In this document: positions 33,284 through 41,144 of the stretch, one piece after another
Layout: every line of letters begins with the position of its first letter
Position numbering within the stretch: the first letter of the stretch is position 1
DNA from: Negativicutes bacterium
GTDB taxonomy: Bacteria; Bacillota_C; Negativicutes; Acidaminococcales; Acidaminococcaceae
Length of the DNA: 42,546 nucleotides
Reading direction: 5' to 3'
NCBI GenBank assembly: GCA_009930275.1
Contig: RZYP01000010.1
Span: forward strand, 1 to 42,546
Translations under genes and position numbers: made by a program
The notes under the pieces: generated by a model
What the model saw: only the letters and a program-made list of their open reading frames with translations
What the model was told of the DNA's origin: nothing
Database searches by the model: none

Positions 33284-33317
33284 ACGCGCACTACAATAGA
33301 AAAATTATAATGATTAA

Positions 33318-35291
33318 TTAAAATTTATATTGGTATGTAAGCATATAATTAGTTGGGGCACTATAGTAGGCAGATGTAGTATGATTTACATTGTCCTGTC
33401 TATCCAAAACATTATCAATGCTTAAAACAAACTCATTGTGTTTGTCTGCTTTATAATTTGCACTTAATGTAGTTAACAAATATGGTTTTGTTTTAACTGA
33501 ATGACTGCTTGTAGGCGTCAGAACTCTGGCAGCAAGATAGCTGGCAGAGAAGCTGGTTGTTAATTTGCTTTCTGTATAAGATACGCCTCCGTCAAGTTGC
33601 CATCTTCCAAAAGCTCTGTCCCAATAATCCTTGATACCTAATTTTTCAGACTGTGATTTGGATTTTGGATTACCGTAAGTAACTCCATAATTATATGCCC
33701 AGCCTTGTTCACCCTGAATATCAACGCTTACTTCAATGCCAGTATTTTTCAGATCTTCATTTACAGCATAATATTTATCACCTGACTTACTGAAAGACAT
33801 GTTATCTTTTATTTTGTAATTAAACAATGCGGCACGCCACTTATGGTCATCATGATCCTTTTTCCAACCTAATTCGTAGTGAACTCCCTTTTGCGGGCGT
33901 AAGTCGGGATCTCCCACCACCATACTGGTGCCAGTCGAATACATGTTGCTAAATGACGGCATAACAAAAGACTGCCCAACACTTGCGTAAACGCTCTGGC
34001 CTTCATCCAATTTACGTACATACTGACCTTGCGCACTAAAGTTATCGTAGTTTTTGTTTTCATTAGCGCCGGTTGTCCAGGTTTCGCGAGCGCTGATAGT
34101 TGCAATGTCAGTGCTATTCACATTTTTCTCCCATTGTCCATAGACGGAGAAGTTATTTCTTGAATAGTCAGCTGTCGCAACTCCAAGCGACCAGTCTTTA
34201 TAACTTTCCTTCGTATAGGTTGTACCAAACAAAGCCTTGCTATCTTCCTGATCCCAAACCTTTTGGACATCATAACCATATGTCAGGTTTTTTTCCTTGT
34301 CGTCTTTGGCCTTTGGATAGCCTGTAGCAGACCCAGTGGAGCTATAATAATCGGTTCCAAGCGAATGCAATACATTGGAATTATAGAAAAGATTGCCTTT
34401 GAATCCATCATTATCCTTGAAATTAATCTGCACAAAATCTTTATCTCTTTCATGCCTGCGATCATATCTTGCTATATCTTCCAATGCATAACCTTCGCCA
34501 AAAGTATATGCAAATTTGCTAACAGATTCATTGTGATTATATAATACATCAACATGATCACTTACTTTGTAGTTTAAAACCAAGTCATTTTTTTCCGATC
34601 CTTTAAAAACGTTATACATTTCTTTATCAGTTGGTTTTGAAACTTCAGTAATTGTTGAAGAAATCTTGCCGGTATTGCCCCACTTATCGTAATTGTATGA
34701 TACGCCTAAATCTCCGGCCTGTGTCGTAAAACCATAATTCTGCTGCCCATAATTACCCAAGCCCATCTTTAAAGTGTTGTTCATTTTTTCTTTTGTAATA
34801 ATGTTGATTACACCGCCTGTAGCCTCACTGCCATAGAGAACAGCACCGCCACCTTTTACAATTTCAATGCGTTCAACATTTTCTAGTGGAATGTCTTCAA
34901 GATTATAAAGACCACGCCAATTAATTGGAGTACCATTAACCAACACTAATGTTCCTTTTTCTACGCCGCGCATACTGACCTTACTGGTCATAGAGCCCAA
35001 AGATGCTCCACCCGGTCCCTTTGCTTGATAAACAATACCATTAATCTTAGATAGTGCTTGCTGCACATTTCTTGCTCCGGTTGCTTCGAGCTCTTTTTTT
35101 GTTAAAACTTCCGTTGCTGCCGCAACTTCTAAATCCGGTTTTTCATATCTTGTTGCCGTTACAATCATTTGGTCCAAGGTAAAAGATTGTGTTTCGCTAG
35201 CAGCAGCAAAAGCATTCGCGCCCCCTGCCAACAATGTTCCTGTAATAAGCATCGTCATCAGAATGCCTTTACTAATTTTTTCATTCTTCAT
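33318..35291 (-). CDS. btuB: TonB-dependent outer-membrane receptor, BtuB-like
   Basis: A 657-residue receptor. A signal peptide (about 1-30, ANAFAAA end) is followed by a TonB box-like DQMIVTATR near 40-48, a plug domain (TEVLTKKELEATGARNVQQAL, RGVEKGTLVLVNGTPINWRG, IEIVKGGGAVLYGSEATGGVINIITK), then an alternating beta-strand barrel with the LRPQKGVHYELGWKK stretch and a final strand YMLTYQYKF ending in the barrel-assembly Phe. Size fits BtuB. GAAAGGAAG precedes the ATG. A cobalamin riboswitch and terminator upstream, together with the neighbouring TonB/ExbBD and BtuFD genes, support corrinoid uptake. It is encoded as its own transcription unit. Confidence 0.92.
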   Translation of the reverse strand: MKNEKISKGILMTMLITGTLLAGGANAFAAASETQSFTLDQMIVTATRYEKPDLEVAAATEVLTKKELEATGARNVQQALSKINGIVYQAKGPGGASLGSMTSKVSMRGVEKGTLVLVNGTPINWRGLYNLEDIPLENVERIEIVKGGGAVLYGSEATGGVINIITKEKMNNTLKMGLGNYGQQNYGFTTQAGDLGVSYNYDKWGNTGKISSTITEVSKPTDKEMYNVFKGSEKNDLVLNYKVSDHVDVLYNHNESVSKFAYTFGEGYALEDIARYDRRHERDKDFVQINFKDNDGFKGNLFYNSNVLHSLGTDYYSSTGSATGYPKAKDDKEKNLTYGYDVQKVWDQEDSKALFGTTYTKESYKDWSLGVATADYSRNNFSVYGQWEKNVNSTDIATISARETWTTGANENKNYDNFSAQGQYVRKLDEGQSVYASVGQSFVMPSFSNMYSTGTSMVVGDPDLRPQKGVHYELGWKKDHDDHKWRAALFNYKIKDNMSFSKSGDKYYAVNEDLKNTGIEVSVDIQGEQGWAYNYGVTYGNPKSKSQSEKLGIKDYWDRAFGRWQLDGGVSYTESKLTTSFSASYLAARVLTPTSSHSVKTKPYLLTTLSANYKADKHNEFVLSIDNVLDRQDNVNHTTSAYYSAPTNYMLTYQYKF

Positions 35292-35390
35292 TTGCTAACT
35301 TCCTTTCAAAATGTTTTTCTATAGCAATATAAAAGCTTTCCCGTACCCAATCTCACATGGCCGCACTTTACTAACTCTTATAAAAGCCCA

Positions 35391-35423
35391 AAATAAAAGC
35401 CCTTCCTCAATGAGAAAGAGCTT
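35391..35423 (-). terminator. Intrinsic terminator behind riboswitch E
   Basis: The minus strand reads AGCTCTTTCTC, a 3-base loop, GAGGAAGGGCT and then TTTATTTT. Some G-U pairs occur in the 11-bp stem. Confidence 0.82.
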
Positions 35424-35470
35424 GAATGCACAAAAGAAATACGCACAAAGACGTAAACTGTTCCGCAATT

Positions 35471-35653
35471 ACTACCCTATCGCTCGTAGGTAAAACGTAA
35501 TCCTACAAAAGGCAGTTCTTCTGACTCAAGTTCATCGTTCATCCAAGCCTTCCCGGAAATTCCAGTGGCGGTATTGGATTCACTCCCTATTACAGCGGCG
35601 GGACCGTGTCGGATTTTAACCGAACTTCTCTATTAAGCCCATACGGGCACCTC
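35471..35653 (-). promoter_or_regulatory. Cobalamin riboswitch E (receptor gene)
   Basis: Read on the minus strand: AGGTGCCCG start, CACGGTCCCGCCGCTGTAAT core, CGCCACTGG and GGGAAGGC in the peripheral arm, GAGTCAGAAGAACTGCC box and a terminal hairpin with CCTACGAGCGATAGGG. It precedes the TonB-dependent receptor. Confidence 0.95.
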
Positions 35654-35690
35654 TTGATTAAATATTAAATTATCATTATTTACAATTGAG

Positions 35691-35719
35691 ATTTTAACAA
35701 AGCCGCAGCCTTTTGTCAA
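35691..35719 (-). promoter_or_regulatory. Promoter of riboswitch E / receptor
   Basis: TTGACA (35714-35719), a 17-base spacer and TAAAAT (35691-35696) on the minus strand. The -35 box is part of one arm of the inverted repeat at 35706-35737. Confidence 0.85.
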
Positions 35720-35737
35720 GAAATTGACAAAAGGCTG
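35706..35737. repeat. 14-bp inverted repeat overlapping the receptor -35 box
   Basis: The arms CAGCCTTTTGTCAA and TTGACAAAAGGCTG are exact complements around a 4-base centre. The repeat sits 12 bases after the stop of the TIM-barrel gene, so it may help end that transcript, and it covers the -35 of the receptor promoter, so it may also be an operator. No U-tract follows on either strand. Confidence 0.7.
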
Positions 35738-35749
35738 AAAAATATTAAA

Positions 35750-36709
35750 CTATTTTATTTTCATTAGCCTTTGCTGCTGTCGAACCAGCCCAGCCAGTTC
35801 TTCAAAACTATTATAATAAAGTTCATGCACCAAATAACTTGGTTGCACAAGTTCCAGCAACTTTCCTATCCCAGCGTCAGACCATGGCTGATGACGGTCA
35901 ATACTGGTGACATGCTTCATGAGTTGTATGTAATCTTTATCTTCAGGAACACTCCGTTTAAAACTTTTAATATAATTACCGGATAAAGATGCACTCAAAT
36001 GAATTCCCCTAATTTTTTCTTTATAAGATCCTAAAGCCTCTACTGTACGGCATAAGTAAGCCATACCATCTTTTTCGTCAAACAAGTCTGGGTTAGTGTT
36101 CATTAAATGACCTGTATCCAACATTATGCCAGTATTGCTCGTTTCGAGCAAGGCGAAAAATTTTTTAACTATTTCCCGATTAGTAAGCCTAAGTCCCGGC
36201 CACCATAGGTTTTCAAATAAAACTATAACGTTATCAGGTATTACGTCTCTGACAGCATTAAAAACTTCCGCCGTCGCACATATTACTTCTTCATCTGTAT
36301 GTTTAAAATCAAAAGTGAAAATTTCTTCATTATCAGAGTTGCTAACATGCCAAACCAGGTATTCAGGCTTCTCTTGAAGTGCCAAGGTAATATTAGAACG
36401 AATTGATTCGAGCCATTGTTCCTTATTTTGCATATCTAAACCAGAATTGTCCGTTTTAATCTGCGACTTTAGGTTTGCATTTAAACTCTCTGGGGAGGGC
36501 TGCCAAAAATCGAGCCAAAATGGCCAGTATCTCAAGTGCACACCAACAGTATGGTCTGCATAGGACTTTTCGAAAGGCTTATTCTGGTAAATAAAAAGCT
36601 CTATACCGTCAAGCCCCATACCACCTAAAAAGTCGCTAATTTTTTCTTCTGGTATTGAAAATTCACTTTCATGGCCATCGACCGGACAATAGTTTATTAA
36701 TTGTTTCAC
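35750..36709 (-). CDS. TIM-barrel protein of the xylose-isomerase-like / AP-endonuclease-2 family
   Basis: A 319-residue protein of the sugar-phosphate isomerase/epimerase fold. Candidate metal ligands fall in the family order: Glu166 in VLFENLWWPG, Asp198 and His201 in GIMLDTGHLMN, His237 in RGIHLSAS, a His in SIDRHQPW near 273, and Glu296 in LVHELYY. No signal peptide is visible. It starts with GTG at 36709, behind AAAGAGG. It lies alone between the chelatase operon's terminator and the receptor unit, surrounded by B12-regulated genes, but no riboswitch precedes it. The substrate is not predictable. A weak TTGACT-17-TATGCT lies at 36863-36891, upstream of that terminator. Confidence 0.7.
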   Translation of the reverse strand: MKQLINYCPVDGHESEFSIPEEKISDFLGGMGLDGIELFIYQNKPFEKSYADHTVGVHLRYWPFWLDFWQPSPESLNANLKSQIKTDNSGLDMQNKEQWLESIRSNITLALQEKPEYLVWHVSNSDNEEIFTFDFKHTDEEVICATAEVFNAVRDVIPDNVIVLFENLWWPGLRLTNREIVKKFFALLETSNTGIMLDTGHLMNTNPDLFDEKDGMAYLCRTVEALGSYKEKIRGIHLSASLSGNYIKSFKRSVPEDKDYIQLMKHVTSIDRHQPWSDAGIGKLLELVQPSYLVHELYYNSFEELAGLVRQQQRLMKIK

Positions 36710-36793
36710 AAAAAGCCTCTTTCCATATAATTACGATAATAAGCTTAGCATAATAAAGTTCTGCTTAAAAATTCTTCCTCTTTACAATAAGGA

Positions 36794-36824
36794 GAAAAAG
36801 CCTTCAGCCCTATTGGCTGAAAGC
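36794..36824 (-). terminator. Intrinsic terminator of the chelatase operon
   Basis: The minus strand reads GCTTTCAGCC, a 5-base loop, GGCTGAAGGC and then TTTTTC. It lies about 100 bases after the stop of the secreted-protein gene. The rest of the 36710-36927 gap holds only a weak promoter-like pair. Confidence 0.85.
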
Positions 36825-36927
36825 AATTAGTATTAGGCTTAGGCATAGCTAACTGCGGGTTTAGCATAACATAAGCATAGTTCTTAGTCAACTAAACACA
36901 CAGAAAATACACTAGAATAACATTTGT

Positions 36928-37455
36928 TTAATTTCTAGCTTTTGCATTTTCATTTGCAACAAATGCCGCAGCGATTTCCAGCATTGCTTCAGCAAAGGTT
37001 TTCTCAGGCACAGGCACCATTTTAATCTTGTTTTCCTTTGTTTCTAATTTCATTCCTTGTTTACTGTAAACATCCATTTTTTTGACAGCATAACTCTTTT
37101 CCTGAGGATTGAATAACATCAACATTTCACAGTACGAAGTCTTATCATTATTATTCAATTTATCAGCATAAGTCTGATTAAGCTTTTTCAAAACATCTTC
37201 GCTAGTAAAAACCGTTTTCACTATAACAGAAACTAAATCCTTTTTATCATCGAATTTTAGCGATTTATTATCATATGCATAAACACCAAAATCATTCTGC
37301 AAAATAAAGCTCCAACGGGCATTTTCGATTTCTGCTGCCGTCATTTTTGGCTGCATGCTGATTTCCCAGTTAGAGCCTTGCTCTTCTGCCGCAAAAGCTG
37401 TTGTTCCTATGCATAAAAACAATGCCATAAATAATAATCTGAACAATATTTTCAT
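36928..37455 (-). CDS. Secreted protein of unknown function at the end of the chelatase operon
   Basis: A 175-residue protein with a clear signal peptide (MKILFRLLFMALFLCIGTTAFA, cleavage near residue 22). The mature part has MTAAEIENARWSFILQNDFGVYAYDNKSLKFDDKKD and a run of beta-strand-like segments (LVSVIVKTVFTS, SYCEMLMLFNPQEKSYAVKKMDVYSKQG), reminiscent of small surface proteins seen in diderm Firmicutes, but no family can be named. One Cys remains in the mature form. It begins 24 bases after the ferredoxin stop and is followed by the operon terminator. Riboswitch control suggests a periplasmic part in cobalt or corrinoid handling. Confidence 0.7.
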   Translation of the reverse strand: MKILFRLLFMALFLCIGTTAFAAEEQGSNWEISMQPKMTAAEIENARWSFILQNDFGVYAYDNKSLKFDDKKDLVSVIVKTVFTSEDVLKKLNQTYADKLNNNDKTSYCEMLMLFNPQEKSYAVKKMDVYSKQGMKLETKENKIKMVPVPEKTFAEAMLEIAAAFVANENAKARN

Positions 37456-37479
37456 TTACCCAGCCTCTTTCATATAAAA

Positions 37480-37746
37480 TTATTCATCATAGACAACAAA
37501 CTTTTCAAAATCTTCGCGTTTCGGGAAAGAAATAGCTCCATTCATACACTTATTGACACAACCGGAACAAAGGACGACACACTGATATGGCCTGACAACT
37601 TCAACTCTATCGTCTACCAGCGCATAAACATCTTTTGGACAAAACTCATAGCATACTTTGCAATTAATACACTTTTCGGCATTAATTGTCGGATACCATT
37701 CAATTTCTTCACGCGGAACGGTAAAATGTCTTTTGCGTCTTTGCAT
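37480..37746 (-). CDS. Small 2[4Fe-4S] ferredoxin in the chelatase operon
   Basis: An 88-residue protein. Cluster 1 ligands are Cys26, 29, 32 and 36 in CINCKVCYEFCP. Cluster 2 ligands are Cys56, 60, 63 and 67 in a C-x3-C-x2-C-x3-C arrangement, the last followed by Met instead of Pro. A basic N-terminus precedes the fold. The start is ATG 37746, six bases after AAGGAAGTG. It is 21 bases after the chlD-like stop. It could deliver low-potential electrons for reducing cobalt or corrinoid, which is an inference from position. Confidence 0.9.
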   Translation of the reverse strand: MQRRKRHFTVPREEIEWYPTINAEKCINCKVCYEFCPKDVYALVDDRVEVVRPYQCVVLCSGCVNKCMNGAISFPKREDFEKFVVYDE

Positions 37747-37767
37747 ATAAAGCACTTCCTTATCTGA

Positions 37768-39711
37768 TTAGGATTGCGTATTACGTACAATCCTTAAGAT
37801 TTGTTCTTTCGATAATTGCTTCAAATTAAAATAATTAGCTCCCATTTCCGTGGCAACCTTTTTAGCTATGCCAAGTTTTATAAAATCATTTTCCGTGTCA
37901 ATAACTACTGATGTAACATTAGCTTTGTTAAATTTTTTAGCTATGTTTAATGCACTTTCAATAGGGTCTTTATCATTTTCATCGACAGCATTGGCTCTGC
38001 CATCGGTTAGTAAGATTAAGATTGGCTCAAGCTCCTTGTCTTTTTTGTTCATGGTACTGAGAGTCATCAGTGCAGTCGAAAGGCCTTCTGTCAGCGGCGT
38101 TTTACCGCCAGTAGGCAATTCTTTCAAACATTTTTGTGCTAAATCAATACTTCTGGTGACCGGCAATAATACATCAGCTTTTTGACGACGAAAAGCGATC
38201 ATACCAACGCGATCTCGTTTCTGATAAGCTTCCTGCAACATGCAGAAAATAGCGCCCTTAACCGCGCGCATACGTTGTTGTGCGCCCATGGAGCCGCTGG
38301 CATCAACAAGAAATAGGAATGTGTTGCCAATACGTTTTTCCCTAACCTTCTGCCTGAGGTCTTCCTTATTGATATTCAGGGCACAACAACCCTTATGGGC
38401 TCTAATTCGCTGATAAGGTGCTGCTGCTCGGATAGTAGCATCAAAAGCGAGATCTTCTACTTTTCCGCCCGGCATGCTCGCACGGACATAACGTCCTTGT
38501 TTAAGATCTGTTTTGGTGCTGCTCCTTTTACCATTTCCACGACGCACATTACGGTCCTGACCCATGTCAACAACCATCTTAGGAAGAACAAACTTATAAT
38601 CAATATCTTCAACTTTTTCATCCGGCGCCTGATTGTTCTGGTTTTCATTGTTTTGGTCTTTATTGTCTTCTTTATCAGAATCATTTTCATCAGGCTGCTG
38701 CTCGTCTTCTTTTTCATCATCTTTGGAGTCGTTGTCCGATGAAGGGGGAACTGGAGGCGGCTCAGAATTATCCTGATTATCCTCTTCCTGGTCTTCTTGT
38801 TCATCGCTATCGTCATTTTCTTGATCTTCCGAAGACTCTGGCTCTGGTGTTTGTTCCGGAGGTTTTCTCATTCTATGTGGTAATACATATAACGCCGCTT
38901 CTTCAACATCTTTTGGTAAAACATAATCACGTGCTGCTAATGCTGCAATGGCCTTTGCTACTTCCAAAAGATAAATTTCGGCACGATGTCCGGCGCAAAA
39001 AGCTTGTGCACACATCTGAGCTGCCAGTTGAATCATTGCCTCAGGTAGCTCCATTTCTTGCACAAGTACCTTAGCCTTATTAATTCGTTCCTTAACGTTC
39101 TCTGTCTCATCGGCGTAAACAGTTCTGAATTTCTGGCTATCAGCCGCGTATGCCAAAAGATTTTTCATAATCTCTACTCTAGAGTCAATATCCTTTTCGC
39201 TTTTCGATTCTGCATACATGCCAAAACGATCCAATATATGACCTGGGAACAGGCCTTCCTCTGGATTCATCGTGCCAACAACAGTAAAATTCACAGCATG
39301 AGAAAAGGATATGCCATCTCTTTCAACATTATTGATACCAGCTGCATTTATATCCATAACCGCAGTCAAAAGGTCCTGACGCAGAAGATTTATTTCATCT
39401 ATATAGAGAATGTTGCCGCTTGCTTTTGACAGTATTCCCGGTAAAAACTTCTTTTCTCCTTTGGCAATAGCGTATTCCAAGTCAATACTGCCGAATAACA
39501 TGTCCTCCGTGGCATTAAGAGGCAGTTCTATCAATTTCTGTTCGCCTACTAATTCTTTTATACCACGAACCAATGTGGATTTTGCAGTTCCCTTTTCACC
39601 GCCTATCAGCAAACCTCCTGTTTTAGGATTGACTATCATTATTTCAATAGCACGTTTAAGGTCATTTTGCCCGGTAATCGCTGTAAAGGGAAATAGTGTC
39701 TGATTGCGCAT
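37768..39711 (-). CDS. chlD: ChlD/BchD-like chelatase subunit: AAA+ domain, acidic linker, VWA domain
   Basis: A 647-residue protein. Residues 1-285 are an AAA+ domain with Walker [10 protein letters not shown] (38-46), Walker B ILYIDEINLL (101-110) and the GTMNPEEG sensor stretch. Residues about 285-370 form a very acidic linker of Glu, Asp, Gln, Asn and Pro. Residues about 460-647 are a VWA domain with MIDAS DASGS (470-474) and LLTDGRAN. This is the layout of the magnesium-chelatase D subunit, which forms the motor with ChlI. Beside cobN it probably serves cobalt insertion rather than chlorophyll synthesis. The start is ATG 39711, behind GGAGG; a TTG at 39732 is unlikely. It is 17 bases after the chlI-like stop. 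Confidence 0.92.
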   Translation of the reverse strand: MRNQTLFPFTAITGQNDLKRAIEIMIVNPKTGGLLIGGEKGTAKSTLVRGIKELVGEQKLIELPLNATEDMLFGSIDLEYAIAKGEKKFLPGILSKASGNILYIDEINLLRQDLLTAVMDINAAGINNVERDGISFSHAVNFTVVGTMNPEEGLFPGHILDRFGMYAESKSEKDIDSRVEIMKNLLAYAADSQKFRTVYADETENVKERINKAKVLVQEMELPEAMIQLAAQMCAQAFCAGHRAEIYLLEVAKAIAALAARDYVLPKDVEEAALYVLPHRMRKPPEQTPEPESSEDQENDDSDEQEDQEEDNQDNSEPPPVPPSSDNDSKDDEKEDEQQPDENDSDKEDNKDQNNENQNNQAPDEKVEDIDYKFVLPKMVVDMGQDRNVRRGNGKRSSTKTDLKQGRYVRASMPGGKVEDLAFDATIRAAAPYQRIRAHKGCCALNINKEDLRQKVREKRIGNTFLFLVDASGSMGAQQRMRAVKGAIFCMLQEAYQKRDRVGMIAFRRQKADVLLPVTRSIDLAQKCLKELPTGGKTPLTEGLSTALMTLSTMNKKDKELEPILILLTDGRANAVDENDKDPIESALNIAKKFNKANVTSVVIDTENDFIKLGIAKKVATEMGANYFNLKQLSKEQILRIVRNTQS

Positions 39712-39728
39712 ACTAATTGCTCCTCCTA

Positions 39729-40760
39729 TCAATCTTTTTTGTCCAGAAGAGCTTCCACCTTATTCCAGTCTAACTCGCCTTCTTCAAAAGGACGGCGGCG
39801 CATTCTATGCGGCAAAACAAGTTTTGCCGCATTTTTTATGTCTTCAATAATTACATTTGTTCTTCCCTCAAATGCCGCTAACGTGATAGCAGTTTTGATG
39901 ACTGTAATATCCGCCCTGTGCCCGTCAACCCCTAGTTCCAGTGAAAGTTCCGCAACTTTAGAAAGCAAATCGTCACTGATTTTCACATCAGGAAGTACCT
40001 GTTTAGCTTTAATGACTTTTTCTGCCAAAACTTTTTGTTGCGCTTCATATAAGCCAATGAATTCATCGGCATTTTTTTCATAAGCCAAGCGCCTTTTAAT
40101 TACTTCCACTCTTTGTTCGGGAGCATGTTCTCCTTTGACCACGACTGAAAGACCAAAGCGGTCTAAAAGCTGCGGTCTGATGTCACCCTCCTCCGGATTC
40201 ATTGTACCGACTAATACAAATCTCGCAGGATGTGAGTATGAAACACCCTCACGCTCAACAGTATTGATACCCATAGCAGCAGCATCCAGCAATACATCTA
40301 CCACATGGTCATCCAAAAGATTTATTTCATCTACATAAAGTATATTTCTATTAGCTGAAGCTAAAATACCAGGTTCGAATTTCTTTTCACCATGCTTAAT
40401 CGCATATTCAATATCCAAAGTACCAACAACTCGGTCTTCTGTAGCACTGACAGGTAATTCCACAACCTTCATTTTGATTGTATTTTTGTCAAGTTTATTG
40501 GCCTTTGCGTATTTCTCAGCGCAAGTTTCACATAAATTGTTAGGTTCATCTGGGTCACAATGAAATTGACAGCCCGCAACACTGTCCATCGCTGGCAAAA
40601 GCTCTGCCAAGGCACGTACTGCAGTTGATTTTGCCGTCCCTTTTTCACCTTTAATAAGGACGCCACCTAGAGCGGGATTTATTACATTCAAAATTAATGA
40701 TAATTTCATATCATTTTGACCAACTATTGCTGTAAATGGGTATACTGCTGTTCTTTTCAA
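39729..40760 (-). CDS. chlI: ChlI/BchI-like chelatase AAA+ ATPase
   Basis: A 343-residue AAA+ ATPase with Walker [10 protein letters not shown] (38-46), Walker [31 protein letters not shown] and a C-terminal lid ending in [10 protein letters not shown]. Four cysteines (64, 68, 77, 80) form a C-x3-C-x8-C-x2-C cluster inserted after the first helix, a likely metal site. The start is TTG 40760, seven bases behind AGGAGG. It is the first gene after riboswitch F and is paralogous to the N-terminal domain of the ChlD-like protein. With CobN it would form a cobalt chelatase. Confidence 0.93.
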   Translation of the reverse strand: MKRTAVYPFTAIVGQNDMKLSLILNVINPALGGVLIKGEKGTAKSTAVRALAELLPAMDSVAGCQFHCDPDEPNNLCETCAEKYAKANKLDKNTIKMKVVELPVSATEDRVVGTLDIEYAIKHGEKKFEPGILASANRNILYVDEINLLDDHVVDVLLDAAAMGINTVEREGVSYSHPARFVLVGTMNPEEGDIRPQLLDRFGLSVVVKGEHAPEQRVEVIKRRLAYEKNADEFIGLYEAQQKVLAEKVIKAKQVLPDVKISDDLLSKVAELSLELGVDGHRADITVIKTAITLAAFEGRTNVIIEDIKNAAKLVLPHRMRRRPFEEGELDWNKVEALLDKKD

Positions 40761-40788
40761 TTCTTTTCCTCCTATGTGCTAAATGTTT

Positions 40789-40827
40789 AAAAAACAAAAA
40801 ACTCTCCCCTTCATACTTGGGGAGAGT
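40789..40827 (-). terminator. Intrinsic terminator behind riboswitch F
   Basis: The minus strand reads ACTCTCCCC, a 9-base loop, GGGGAGAGT and then a run of TTTTTTG and further T. It lies about 45 bases after the aptamer and 29 bases before the chlI start. Confidence 0.92.
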
Positions 40828-40869
40828 ACAACGCAATGCTACTAATTGGTAAAAAGAAGCAACCTGCGT

Positions 40870-41054
40870 TGCCTCCCCATCGCTCGTAGGGATTGCGGCA
40901 ACAATATAGCAGGCAGTTCTCCTGACTCTGGTTCATCACAGTTTCAAGCCTTCCCGGACAATACTCCAGTGGCATAGTTTGAGACTGCTTCCCATTACAG
41001 TGGCGGGACCGTGTTGGACTTACACCAACTTCCCTATTAAGCCTTGCGGCACCT
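40870..41054 (-). promoter_or_regulatory. Cobalamin riboswitch F (chelatase operon)
   Basis: Read on the minus strand: AGGTGCCGC start, CACGGTCCCGCCACTGTAAT core, GCCACTGG and GGGAAGGC in the peripheral arm, GAGTCAGGAGAACTGCCTG box and a terminal hairpin with CCTACGAGCGATGGGG. It fills most of the 384-base gap between cbiZ and chlI. Confidence 0.96.
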
Positions 41055-41061
41055 GCACTTT

Positions 41062-41091
41062 ATTATAACCATATTAAGATATTTATTACAA
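41062..41091 (-). promoter_or_regulatory. Promoter of riboswitch F / chelatase operon
   Basis: TTGTAA (41086-41091), an 18-base spacer and perfect TATAAT (41062-41067) on the minus strand. Transcription would begin at or a few bases before the aptamer. An alternative TTGACT further upstream has only a poor -10. Confidence 0.7.
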
Positions 41092-41144
41092 GTAATAATA
41101 AACTATATACCTGTAACACAGTCAATAATTAATTTACATCAATT

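Noticed and set aside
38457..38816. Basic, Lys/Arg-rich frame on the minus strand inside the chlD-like gene
   Set aside because: It is an out-of-frame read of the acidic linker; the chlD frame is continuous and shows clear AAA+ and VWA motifs.
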